Of a DNA stretch of 26,684 nt, positions 6,494 to 13,698 are shown in pieces. The translations under genes were made by a program, and so were the position numbers. Origin of the DNA: a virus; IMG/VR virus record IMGVR_UViG_3300048589_000722, positions 1 to 26,684 of that record. The stretch is one strand, 5' to 3'. Position 1 is the stretch's first letter. Every line of letters begins with the position of its first letter. The notes beneath the pieces are model-generated. The model saw only the letters and a program-made list of their open reading frames with translations. It was not told the origin of the DNA and did not search any database.

Positions 6494-8109
6494 ACGGTCC
6501 GACCAAGCCGACGCCGCACCTGCGCATGAACCTGCTCGATCGCGGCCTGGCCGTACTCGCGCCGCGCTACGCTGCCAAGCGCATGCTGGCTCGCAGCGTG
6601 CTGGCCCTCTACGAGGGCGGCCGGTCCACCCGGCGCCGCAAGAAGTCCCGCGACAACAGCACCGGCGAGCGCCAGGTCGCTCGCGACGCCGCAACTGTCC
6701 GAGCCACGATCCGGGACCTGGAGCGCAACTACGACCTGGTCGATGGCGCCCTGTCCACGCTGGTGCGCAACATCATCGGCCCGAACGGCATCAGCATCGA
6801 GCCCACGCCCCGCGTCGGCACGTCCGGCGACAGGTTCGATGACATCGACGACGACTTCGCCCGTTCGCTGCTCAACCTCTGGCGCGAATTCAGCAAGTCG
6901 CCTGAGGTCACCCGGACAATGAACTGGGTGCAGGCCCAGGAGCTGGCGTGCCGCTCCTGGCTGCGTGACGGCGAGGTATTCGCGCAGCTGGTCGAAGGCG
7001 GCACACTGATCAAGCACGGCAGCGCCGTCCCGCTGTCGATCGAGCTGCTCGAGGCCGACGTGGTGCCGCTCGACTACGAGCGCATCGAACCCAACGTTCA
7101 GGCCGGCATCGAGCGCGATGCCTGGGGCGCGCCTCGCGCCTACTACGTCCACAAGACCCATCCCGGCGCCGGCGCCTGGTTCAACAACCAGGACATCAAG
7201 CGCGTGCCGGCCGAGCGTTTCTTGCACGTAGCCGTACGCCGGCGCCTGTCCGGCCTGCGCGGCATCAGTCTGTTCGCCAGCGCCATTGACCGACTGCTCG
7301 ATATCAAGGACTACGAAGAGTCCGAGCGCACGGCAGCGCGCATCGCGGCGCGCATTGCCGCCTATATCAAGCGCGATGTGAACATGGAAGGCTGGGTGGC
7401 GGCGGTCGGTGAAGATGGCCAGCCGGCCGATCGCGACTTCCTGCTCGAGGCGGGTGCGCTGTTCACCGACTGCGCCCCGGGCGAGTCAATCGAGATGGTG
7501 GACCCGAAGCGGCCCAACACCATCCTCGAGCAGTTCCGCACCGCCATGCTGCGCGCCGTGTCCCGCGGCATCGGCCTGAGCCACTCGAGCCTGACTGGCG
7601 ACTACGACGGCACTTACTCGGCGCAACGCCAGGAGCTGGTCGAAGCCTACGACGGCTACCGAATGATGACGCAGACCTTCGTTTCTCGCTTCGTCCAGCC
7701 GATCTGGGAGCGCTTTGTCGAGACGGCGATCCTCGCGGGCCAACTCAACGTGCCTGCGCACATCCGCCGCGACTCGGTCGCGCAGGCCTCGTTCCGAGGT
7801 CCGAAGATGCCCTGGATCGATCCGCTCAAGGAAGCCAACGGCATCCGCGTGCTCGCGCGAACCGGCGTGCAATCGCTCACGCAGACCATCGCTGAGCGCG
7901 GCGGTCGCCTCCAGGACGTGTTCGAGGAAATCGCCCGCGAGCGTGAACTGGCCGCCGAGCTTGGCATCAAGTTCGACAGCGACATCGCCAACGACAAGTC
8001 CGCCAGCGCCAGCGTCACCAAAGACGACGACGACACCGACGAAGCGCCGAAACGCATTCCGCGCCAGCGCCTTGCGCGCATGCGCCTGGTCAGCACCGGA
8101 GACAACTGA
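6490..8109 (+). CDS. Portal protein (lambda gpB family)
   Basis: A 539-residue protein, matching lambda gpB (533). It forms the dodecameric vertex through which DNA enters the capsid. Family hallmarks include the N-terminal DRGLAVLAPRYAAKR segment, the WLRDGEVFAQLV region, the YYVHKTHPG segment and the C-terminal region running from the PKRPNTILEQFR segment through IGLSHSSLTGDYDGTYSAQR, where the portal contacts assembly partners. The GTG start overlaps the gpW stop. The C-terminus is acidic then basic (Asp-rich run followed by an Arg-rich tail). The stop overlaps the ATG of the next gene in TGATG, so the two are translationally coupled. Confidence 0.93.
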   Translation: MNGPTKPTPHLRMNLLDRGLAVLAPRYAAKRMLARSVLALYEGGRSTRRRKKSRDNSTGERQVARDAATVRATIRDLERNYDLVDGALSTLVRNIIGPNGISIEPTPRVGTSGDRFDDIDDDFARSLLNLWREFSKSPEVTRTMNWVQAQELACRSWLRDGEVFAQLVEGGTLIKHGSAVPLSIELLEADVVPLDYERIEPNVQAGIERDAWGAPRAYYVHKTHPGAGAWFNNQDIKRVPAERFLHVAVRRRLSGLRGISLFASAIDRLLDIKDYEESERTAARIAARIAAYIKRDVNMEGWVAAVGEDGQPADRDFLLEAGALFTDCAPGESIEMVDPKRPNTILEQFRTAMLRAVSRGIGLSHSSLTGDYDGTYSAQRQELVEAYDGYRMMTQTFVSRFVQPIWERFVETAILAGQLNVPAHIRRDSVAQASFRGPKMPWIDPLKEANGIRVLARTGVQSLTQTIAERGGRLQDVFEEIARERELAAELGIKFDSDIANDKSASASVTKDDDDTDEAPKRIPRQRLARMRLVSTGDN

Positions 8110-10376
8110 TGAAAAAGCATGCTCTGCACGTCGCCCTGCTCGCAGGCCTCTACGCCACCGCCGTCATGGGCGCGCCGCGCACCTCGCGTGATCGCCCGGC
8201 CATCGATCCGTGCATGTCCCTGCGGCCGGTCGCCAACCAGGCCGACGCCTACGAGCTGATGATCTACGGCGACATCGGCGACAGCTGGTGGGGCGAGTCG
8301 GTCACGGCCCAATCGGTGGCAGAGCAGCTCAACGCCCTCGATGACTCCGTGGCCACCATCAATGTCCGGATCAACAGCTATGGCGGCAGCGTCGCCGATG
8401 GCATGGCGATCTACAACGCGCTCAAGCGCCACCCGGCGACCAAGGCCGTCACCGTCGACGGTGTCGCGATGTCCGCCGCCTCGCTGATCGCCATGGCGGG
8501 CGACACCGTGACCATGCCGCCGGCGTCGCTGCTGATGATCCATGCGCCCTGGGGCGGGATCATGGGCAACGCCAAGGAGCTGCGGAAGTACGCGGACATC
8601 CTGGACAAGTTCAGCGAGTCGATGGCGGCTGCCTACGTGGCGAAGTCTGGCAAGACCACCGAGGCCATCCTCGCGCTGCTCCAGGACGGCGAAGACCACT
8701 ACTACACCGGCGATGAAGCGGTGGCCGAGGGCTTTGCCGACGCCGTTGCCGAGCCGCAGGAAGAGTCCGCCGAGCCCGACGAGTCCGCGCGCCAGTTCGC
8801 CAGCCAGCTGCTCGAGCGGATCAGCGCCCGCGGCGCCCCCGCCCGCTATGCCGGCCTGGCCGTGGCCGCTGCCCTGCGCATGGCCCCGGCGCCTGCTGCT
8901 ACCCCTTCCGCGCCGCGCGTCACCGCGCCCGCCCCCGCAACTCCGGCCGCATCGGCTGGAAACACCACGCCGGCGCCCGCCGGTAACGACCCCGGAGAAA
9001 CCGTCATGACCGAAGAAGAGAAGAAGGCGCAGGCCAAGGCCGTCCTGGCGGCCGACAAGGCCCGCCGTGAAGCCATCCGCGCCAAGTTCAGCCCGTTCCT
9101 GTCCCGCCAGGACCTCGACGGCGCCGCGCTGAAGGCGCTGCAGACCGCCTGCGAGGACAACCAGGAAACCACGCCGGAGGCCGCCAGCACCCAGCTGCTC
9201 GACTTCCTTGGCAAGGACACCACGCCGATCGCCGGCAACCACCGCACCGAGATCACCCGCGACGAGACCGCGACGTATCGCGAAGGCGCGATCCTGGCGA
9301 CGCTCAACCGCAAGGACCCGCAGGCGTTCAAGCACGACGAGCGGTCGACGCAGTTCCGTGGGTTCACGCTCATGGACCTGGCTCGCGACTGCGTCGAGCG
9401 CGCCGGCCAGCGCACCCGTGGCATGTCCCGCGGCGAAGTGGCGATCAAGGCCCTGCAGTCCACCAGCGACTTCCCGAACATCCTCGAGGCGGTGATCACC
9501 AAGACCCTGCGCCGCGGCTACGAGGGCACGTCGCGGACCTTCGTTCCCTGGACCCGCCAGGCCACGCTGCCCGACTTCAAGGAAGTCAGCCGCGTGCAGC
9601 TGTCCGGTGCACCCAACCTCAAGCGCGTGCTCGAGGGCGCCGAGTACGAGTTCGGCACCTTCACCGATGGCGCCGAGAAGTACCGGGTGCAGAAGTACGG
9701 CCGCATCGTGGCCATCACCTGGGAAACCATCATCAACGACGACCTCAACGCGCTGACCAGCATCCCGATGGCGTTCGGTGCCTCGGCTGGCGACCTCGAG
9801 AGCGACATCGTCTACGGCGTGCTCACCGCCAACGCGGTGATGTCGGACAACATCGCCCTGTTCGACGGCGCCCACGGCAACCTGGGCACCGCCGCGGCGC
9901 TGATCGACGCCGTGCATCCCGACCCGGCGGTGGCGAGCCCGCTGGCCGAAGCCCGCAAGATGATGCTGCTGCAGAAGGGCCTCGAGGGCCGCTACATCAC
10001 GGTCCGTCCGCGCTTCCTGATCGTGCCGCCGGATCTGTACGAGGCGGCGCTCAAGGTCACCGGTGCCGGCTTCGCCGCGGCGCGTGCCCAGGACAAGAAC
10101 GTCATCGGTCCGTCGCTGACGCCGATCGAGGAGCCGCGCCTGCACGATTCCAGCCAGACCGCCTACTTCCTGGCGGCCGATCCGGCGGGCGTGGACACCA
10201 TCGAGTACGCCTACCTCGAAGGCCACGAGGGTGTGTTTACCGAGTCGAAGGCGGGCTTCGAGGTGGACGGCCTGCAGGTCAAGTGCCGCCACGTGTTCGG
10301 CGCCAAGGCGATTGACCATCGCGGCCTGTTCAAGAACGCCGGCGCCGCGCCGACGGCCTGGCCGCAGCCGGAGTGA
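8109..10376 (+). CDS. ClpP-like prohead protease / major capsid protein fusion
   Basis: A 755-residue ORF with two modules. Residues about 45-220 are a ClpP-like serine protease: the INSYGGSVADG motif, the nucleophile Ser 122 in GVAMSAAS, and His 145 in LLMIHAPWG. A Pro/Ala-rich linker (about 258-299) follows. From Met 300 a charged helical segment (about 300-390, likely scaffold-like) leads to the HK97-fold capsid protein. That domain includes a long YEFGTFTDGAEKYRVQKYGRIV strand region and a C-terminal VDTIEYAYLEG segment. Protease and capsid genes are separate in many phages; protease-capsid fusions are known. The N-terminus unexpectedly resembles a signal peptide (MKKHALHVALLAGLYATAV). 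A second ribosome site precedes Met 300. Confidence 0.9.
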   Translation: MKKHALHVALLAGLYATAVMGAPRTSRDRPAIDPCMSLRPVANQADAYELMIYGDIGDSWWGESVTAQSVAEQLNALDDSVATINVRINSYGGSVADGMAIYNALKRHPATKAVTVDGVAMSAASLIAMAGDTVTMPPASLLMIHAPWGGIMGNAKELRKYADILDKFSESMAAAYVAKSGKTTEAILALLQDGEDHYYTGDEAVAEGFADAVAEPQEESAEPDESARQFASQLLERISARGAPARYAGLAVAAALRMAPAPAATPSAPRVTAPAPATPAASAGNTTPAPAGNDPGETVMTEEEKKAQAKAVLAADKARREAIRAKFSPFLSRQDLDGAALKALQTACEDNQETTPEAASTQLLDFLGKDTTPIAGNHRTEITRDETATYREGAILATLNRKDPQAFKHDERSTQFRGFTLMDLARDCVERAGQRTRGMSRGEVAIKALQSTSDFPNILEAVITKTLRRGYEGTSRTFVPWTRQATLPDFKEVSRVQLSGAPNLKRVLEGAEYEFGTFTDGAEKYRVQKYGRIVAITWETIINDDLNALTSIPMAFGASAGDLESDIVYGVLTANAVMSDNIALFDGAHGNLGTAAALIDAVHPDPAVASPLAEARKMMLLQKGLEGRYITVRPRFLIVPPDLYEAALKVTGAGFAAARAQDKNVIGPSLTPIEEPRLHDSSQTAYFLAADPAGVDTIEYAYLEGHEGVFTESKAGFEVDGLQVKCRHVFGAKAIDHRGLFKNAGAAPTAWPQPE
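8994..9008 (+). promoter_or_regulatory. Internal ribosome binding site and in-frame start for the capsid part
   Basis: GGAGA at 8994-8998 lies eight bases upstream of an in-frame ATG at 9006, exactly where the Pro/Ala linker ends and the scaffold/capsid half begins. Initiation here would give a 456-residue capsid precursor without the protease. That would solve the stoichiometry problem, since hundreds of capsid subunits but few proteases are needed. The nested C/Nu3 start in lambda is the precedent. Confidence 0.5.
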
Positions 10377-10382
10377 CCTGAG

Positions 10383-10410
10383 CTGGCGGCGCCCGTCCGG
10401 GCGCCGCCAG
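10383..10410 (+). terminator. Strong stem-loop after the capsid gene
   Basis: CTGGCGGCGCCC (10383-10394) and GGGCGCCGCCAG (10399-10410) form a perfect 12-bp GC-rich stem with a GTCC loop, six bases after the capsid stop. There is no following T-run, so it is more likely an mRNA-stabilising or partial terminator hairpin than a full intrinsic terminator. It separates the abundant capsid message from downstream genes. The same gap holds a near-perfect direct repeat, GGTCACTTCG (10443-10452) and GGTCATTTCG (10456-10465). Confidence 0.55.
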
Positions 10411-10474
10411 ATCCGGGCCTGCTTCACCCCACCTTTCCAACTGGTCACTTCGACCGGTCATTTCGGAGAACGAC

Positions 10475-10858
10475 ATGAAGAACGCAGTCGACAACGGCAG
10501 CACCATCAACTACACCAACGGCGGCGGCACGACCATCCCGTCCGGTCGGCTCTTCGCCGCTGGCCACATCCTCGCCGTCGCGATCGCCGACATCGCCCCC
10601 GGCGCCACCGGCGCCTGCCAGGTCACCGGCAAGGTCACCGCGCCCAAGGTGTCGGGCGCCGTCTTCGGCGTCGGCGAGAAGCTCGTCTTCGACGTCAGCG
10701 CCGGCAGCGGCGTGGGCGCGTTCGACGACTCGGCGGCCACCCCGGCGGCGGGTGACCTGACCGGGGCCGCGGTGGCCGCGGAGGCGGGCACGGACGGCCA
10801 GACCAGCTGCGTGGTCATCCTGACCCCGGGCAACGCCACCCTGACCGCCGGCGGCTGA
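10475..10858 (+). CDS. Capsid decoration (cement) protein, DUF2190-like
   Basis: A 127-residue protein right after the capsid gene, rich in Gly, Ala, Val and Thr with a beta-strand pattern and almost no Lys/Arg-rich helices. An early Asn/Gly/Thr-rich loop, then IPSGRLFAAGHILAVAIADIAPGATG-like strands and a Val-rich GEKLVFDVSAG segment match small capsid-associated proteins annotated DUF2190 that stabilise the shell. GGAG at 10465-10468 is six bases before the ATG, a strong ribosome site fitting high expression. The family call rests on position and composition more than on a unique motif. Confidence 0.65.
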   Translation: MKNAVDNGSTINYTNGGGTTIPSGRLFAAGHILAVAIADIAPGATGACQVTGKVTAPKVSGAVFGVGEKLVFDVSAGSGVGAFDDSAATPAAGDLTGAAVAAEAGTDGQTSCVVILTPGNATLTAGG

Positions 10859-10875
10859 CCGGACGCCCTGACGCC

Positions 10876-11349
10876 ATGCGCCTGATCAAGACCCTCGTCG
10901 TGCACTGCAGCGCCACTCCGCCCGGCCGCGACATCGGCCGGGCGGAGATTGACCGCTGGCATCGCGACAAGGGCTGGGCCGGGATCGGCTACCACTACGT
11001 GATCCGGCTCAACGGCACGGTCGAGAAGGGCCGTCAGGACCGTGTCGCCGGAGCGCACGTGGCCAACCACAACGCGCTCTCGATCGGGATCTGCGTGGTG
11101 GGCGGCGTCGGCACGGACGGCCGCGCCAGGGACACCGTCACGGCCCAGCAGGCGGTCGCGCTCGAGCAGCTGCTGGTGCGGCTGCGTTCGGAGTACCCCG
11201 GCACCCGCATCTGCGGGCACCGGGACCTGAGTCCGGATCGCAACCGTGACGGCGTGGTCACTCGCGACGAGTGGCTCAAGGAATGCCCCAGCTTCGACGT
11301 TGCGGCCTGGTGCCGCGCCCGTGGAATCAACCCGGAGGCCAGCGCGTGA
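10876..11349 (+). CDS. Endolysin: N-acetylmuramoyl-L-alanine amidase (T7 lysozyme-like) with EF-hand-type loop
   Basis: A 157-residue amidase_2 enzyme that cuts the amide bond between muramic acid and the peptide in peptidoglycan. By comparison with T7 lysozyme, the zinc ligands are His 10 (VVHCSAT), His 115 (CGHRDL) and Cys 137 (KECPSFD). The catalytic Tyr is Tyr 39 (GIGYHYVI) and the Lys is Lys 135. Between His 115 and Cys 137 lies an extra loop whose residues 121-132 match the EF-hand calcium consensus (D121, N123, D125, G126, E132). In T7 these two ligands are eight residues apart. There is no signal peptide, so release depends on the holin. The stop overlaps the next GTG (GTGA). Confidence 0.92.
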   Translation: MRLIKTLVVHCSATPPGRDIGRAEIDRWHRDKGWAGIGYHYVIRLNGTVEKGRQDRVAGAHVANHNALSIGICVVGGVGTDGRARDTVTAQQAVALEQLLVRLRSEYPGTRICGHRDLSPDRNRDGVVTRDEWLKECPSFDVAAWCRARGINPEASA

Positions 11350-11561
11350 ACGTGTTCGAACGCATGCTCGATGGCTACGCCCGGCTCTGGCGCCGTTCGC
11401 GCCAGGCCATTCTCGCGCTGGTGCTGATGGGCGTCCTGCTGGTGCTGCTTGGCTGCCTGAGCCAGTCCGCCCTGTCGGTCAGCCTCGGGCTGGCCATCCT
11501 GATCTGCCTGTCGTCGTTCGCCTGGTTGATCGGCGAGACCGACCGCTGGCCGGGAGAGTAA
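11346..11561 (+). CDS. Small membrane protein of the lysis cassette
   Basis: A 71-residue protein starting at the GTG in the GTGA overlap with the amidase. It has an N-terminal basic amphipathic segment (ending RLWRRSRQ) followed by two hydrophobic helices separated by a short Ser-rich turn, and a charged C-terminus (GETDRWPGE). The form fits a small holin, antiholin or other lysis regulator. The next gene is also a holin candidate, so the division of labour cannot be read. The frame is open upstream inside the amidase, but the overlap start is the natural one. Confidence 0.6.
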   Translation: MNVFERMLDGYARLWRRSRQAILALVLMGVLLVLLGCLSQSALSVSLGLAILICLSSFAWLIGETDRWPGE

Positions 11562-11566
11562 ACACC

Positions 11567-11992
11567 ATGCCCTACCGGCACGCAGCCAACGAGATGCTTC
11601 AGCTCAAGACCACGGCCGGTCTTGCCTGGCTTGGGGCCTTGCTCAGCTGGGACTCGACGACCGCCTTCATCGGCGTGCCGCTCAACGTGCTGCTGGCCGG
11701 CCTCACCGGCGCGCTGCTCGGCATTGCCTACGGCGAGCCGATCACTCCGCGTCGGCGCCTGCTGGTCACCACCGTGGTGAACGCGTTCCTGGCGGCCGGC
11801 ATCAGCGCGCTGCTCCCGCACTTGCCGATGTTCGGCTGGCTGGGCAACGCGCCGGCCGCGGCCCTGGCGTTGGTGCTGGGCTTCACGCTTCGGTGGGCCG
11901 TGCCCGCCGCCGTCGAGAAGCTTCCTGAGCTGGTGCGTGCTTTGGCCGCCCGGCTGGGCGCCCGCGAGTCTCCCGGGGGTAAAGACCCATGA
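11567..11992 (+). CDS. Putative holin
   Basis: A 141-residue protein with at least three hydrophobic segments (about residues 17-55, 65-85 and 90-112) and a charged C-terminus (LVRALAARLGARESPGGKDP). Short size, several membrane spans, a hydrophilic tail and position after the endolysin fit a phage holin that opens the inner membrane. The ATG at 11567 follows CGGGAGAG at 11551-11558. The frame is open upstream, but that part overlaps the amidase and reads as shadow sequence. The stop overlaps the next ATG (ATGA). Confidence 0.6.
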   Translation: MPYRHAANEMLQLKTTAGLAWLGALLSWDSTTAFIGVPLNVLLAGLTGALLGIAYGEPITPRRRLLVTTVVNAFLAAGISALLPHLPMFGWLGNAPAAALALVLGFTLRWAVPAAVEKLPELVRALAARLGARESPGGKDP

Positions 11993-12333
11993 CCTGGCTG
12001 CTGATCACGTTTGCGGTACTGGCCTCGGCCCTGCTGCTCTACGCGGTGGTGGTCGAGCTCAATGACATGCCGCGCTGCGAGCGCGGCCAGTGCTGGGCGA
12101 CTTGCCTGCGCCACCACGTTCGGGCGCTTGGCCTGGTGCTCGTCGGCGCCGGCGCCGGCATGCATGCGTTCCGGCTGTTGGCCGGCCTTCCAGTGGATCT
12201 GCTGAGTCTAGCCATGGTGCTGGGCGTCACCTTGATCTACCTCAGCCGCAGCGCGGAGTGGTTGAGCTACCTGCTGCGCGGCGATCGCCGCCGCCCCGAC
12301 ACGGTGCCCGGCGCCGACAGGCGGGCGCGATGA
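11989..12333 (+). CDS. Small membrane protein of the lysis cassette
   Basis: A 114-residue protein with an N-terminal hydrophobic helix (about 3-24), a short cysteine-containing loop (about 28-40: two or three Cys plus His-His), two further hydrophobic stretches (about 44-85), and an Arg/Pro-rich C-terminus. It starts in the ATGA overlap with the holin candidate and ends in an ATGA overlap with the Rz-like gene. It may be a second holin, antiholin or lysis inhibitor. I recognise no specific family. Confidence 0.6.
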   Translation: MTWLLITFAVLASALLLYAVVVELNDMPRCERGQCWATCLRHHVRALGLVLVGAGAGMHAFRLLAGLPVDLLSLAMVLGVTLIYLSRSAEWLSYLLRGDRRRPDTVPGADRRAR

Positions 12334-12704
12334 TCGTCGGCGCCAAGCTGCTCGCGGGCCTCGGGCTCGCCCTGGCACTGAGCCTGGGCGGCAACGCGCT
12401 GCAGCTGTTCCGCGCCGGCGTGGCCAGCGGCGAGGCCAAGAACACTAGCAAGCTCGAGCAGCTGCAGCGCGAGAACGCGGGCCTCGCCAAGGCACACGCG
12501 ATAAACGAGACCCTGGCCGGCCAGCGCAACATCGAGCGCACCGAGATCCTCGGCGAGCTCGAGCTGATCGCCGAGCGCGCCCGCCCGGTCAAGTTTGTCT
12601 ACCGCGAAGCCGCCGCGGCTGCACCGCTGGCCTTGGGCTGCGCACCGGGGCAGGGTCGCATGGACGCCGTCAACCGCGGCCTGGCCGGTGAGGTGTCGCC
12701 GTGA
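12330..12704 (+). CDS. Inner-membrane spanin subunit, Rz-like
   Basis: A 124-residue protein with a single N-terminal membrane helix (about 5-22) and no lipobox, then a long periplasmic helical region (about 38-85) rich in Glu, Leu, Gln and Arg that looks like a coiled coil, and a C-terminal Ala/Gly/Pro region with one Cys. This is the plan of the lambda Rz i-spanin, which joins an outer-membrane lipoprotein to fuse the two membranes at lysis. The start is the ATGA overlap ATG at 12330; upstream in-frame sequence is shadow. The stop overlaps the Rz1-like GTG (GTGA). Confidence 0.7.
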   Translation: MIVGAKLLAGLGLALALSLGGNALQLFRAGVASGEAKNTSKLEQLQRENAGLAKAHAINETLAGQRNIERTEILGELELIAERARPVKFVYREAAAAAPLALGCAPGQGRMDAVNRGLAGEVSP

Positions 12705-13002
12705 TTCGGCTGCTGCTGATCGCCCTGGCGCTGGTGCTGCTCACCGGCTGCCAGCGTGAGGTGCCCGAGACGCGGCCGGTGCAGGCGCAGTGCGCTGACC
12801 TCTGCTACGAGCCCTGTGTCGACAAGACGGGCGACACCGGCGTGCGCTGGGAGGGTGACGCGCCGATCCCGATGCTTGGGACGACCTGGCCGACAACACC
12901 GTCGCCGCGTTGAGCGGCAAGCTGCGCCGCTGCGAAGTGAAGCGCACCGCGTGCACCCGCTGCCTGGACCGCCTTGAGGCGCAGGGAGTGATCATCCAGT
13001 GA
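12701..13002 (+). pseudogene. Outer-membrane spanin lipoprotein, Rz1-like, with a frame break
   Basis: From GTG 12701 a signal peptide with lipobox LLTGC (lipidated Cys 17) leads to a Cys-rich segment (CADLCYEPC) and VRWEGDA. That frame stops at 12911-12913. In the -1 frame, from about 12865, the sequence continues as DPDAWDDLADNTVAAL, then a segment with three cysteines, ending GVIIQ at TGA 13000-13002. That is what the C-terminus of Xanthomonas/Pseudomonas-type Rz1 proteins looks like. The end also overlaps the next gene's GTG by four bases, like the other junctions. The -1 frame has a TGA at 12856-12858, so the switch must be after 12858. A one-base deletion, a base-calling error or programmed -1 slippage are all possible; no classical slippery heptamer is visible. 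Confidence 0.7.
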
Positions 13003-13289
13003 CCGACTTTGACGACATGCACTCGGCCCTGTTCGAGACCTTCGGTGTCGACGGCAGCGTGATGCGCGGCGCCGGCCCGGCCGTGCCCGTCCTGGTCGTG
13101 ATCGACGAAGGCCAGGAAATGCTTGGCGACCACGGCCAGTCGGTCGGCCAGGTCACGGTCGCGAAGTTCCGGGTGGCGCAGTTCCGTCCCCGGTCCAGCG
13201 ATCTGCTGACGGTGGGCACCGAAACCCGGACGGTTCAGAAGGTAATCCGCGACGACGGCTACGTCGCCGAGGCGGTGCTGTATGGCTGA
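12999..13289 (+). CDS. Head-tail joining protein (gpFII/Phage_attach-like)
   Basis: A 96-residue protein starting with the GTG of a GTGA overlap. The N-terminal helix (DDMHSALFETFG) followed by a compact beta-rich domain (VPVLVVIDEG, VAKFRVAQFRP, TETRTVQKVIRDDGYVAEAVLYG) fits the FII-like attachment proteins that cap the connector and receive the tail. The size agrees (lambda FII is 117 residues). Position before the tail genes supports this. Overlap with the next ORF is eight bases. Confidence 0.6.
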   Translation: MTDFDDMHSALFETFGVDGSVMRGAGPAVPVLVVIDEGQEMLGDHGQSVGQVTVAKFRVAQFRPRSSDLLTVGTETRTVQKVIRDDGYVAEAVLYG

Positions 13290-13698
13290 GCCCATCATCA
13301 GCCGCCAGATTCTCCTGGGCCTGCAGGCGCGCCTGCAGACCGTGCTGGTCGCCAATGGGTACCACACCGACGCCGGCCTCGACGTGCGCGTCGAGGAAAG
13401 CCAGGGCGTGTGCACAGCCCCATTCCTCTCCTTGTGGAATGCCAACATCGTCCGCGCCGGGATCCCGAGCGAACGCGAGCTCACAGTGATCATCGAAGGG
13501 CAACTGCCGGTGTCGCTGGCCAACGCGCACGGGCTCATCGAGGCGCTCGCCGATGACATCGAACGCAGCCTCGACGGGTTCAAGCCCCCGGCAGCGGCGC
13601 TGCCGATGAAGTTCAGCGAGACCGTGTTCCTGGAAAAGCCCGACGGTCTGCCGGTGATGGCGTGCCAGTCCATGTTCGAGACAGGGTTCCGCCGATGA
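13282..13698 (+). CDS. Tail completion/terminator-like protein (gpU-like position)
   Basis: A 138-residue protein between the FII-like and Z-like proteins, the slot held by the tail terminator in lambda-type gene orders. An N-terminal helix (RQILLGLQARLQTVLVANG) is followed by alternating strands and an Ala/Leu-rich helix (GLIEALADDIERSLDG), the alpha/beta pattern of tail terminators. No diagnostic motif is visible, so the call depends mainly on position. The ATG at 13282 lies inside the upstream gene and the stop overlaps the next ATG (ATGA). Confidence 0.45.
   Translation: MAEPIISRQILLGLQARLQTVLVANGYHTDAGLDVRVEESQGVCTAPFLSLWNANIVRAGIPSERELTVIIEGQLPVSLANAHGLIEALADDIERSLDGFKPPAAALPMKFSETVFLEKPDGLPVMACQSMFETGFRR

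Noticed and set aside
7656-10448. 930-codon open frame on the minus strand
   Set aside because: It lies opposite the portal and capsid genes and has the Arg/Val/Gly/His-rich make-up of an antisense shadow in high-GC DNA; the + strand proteins are clear family members.
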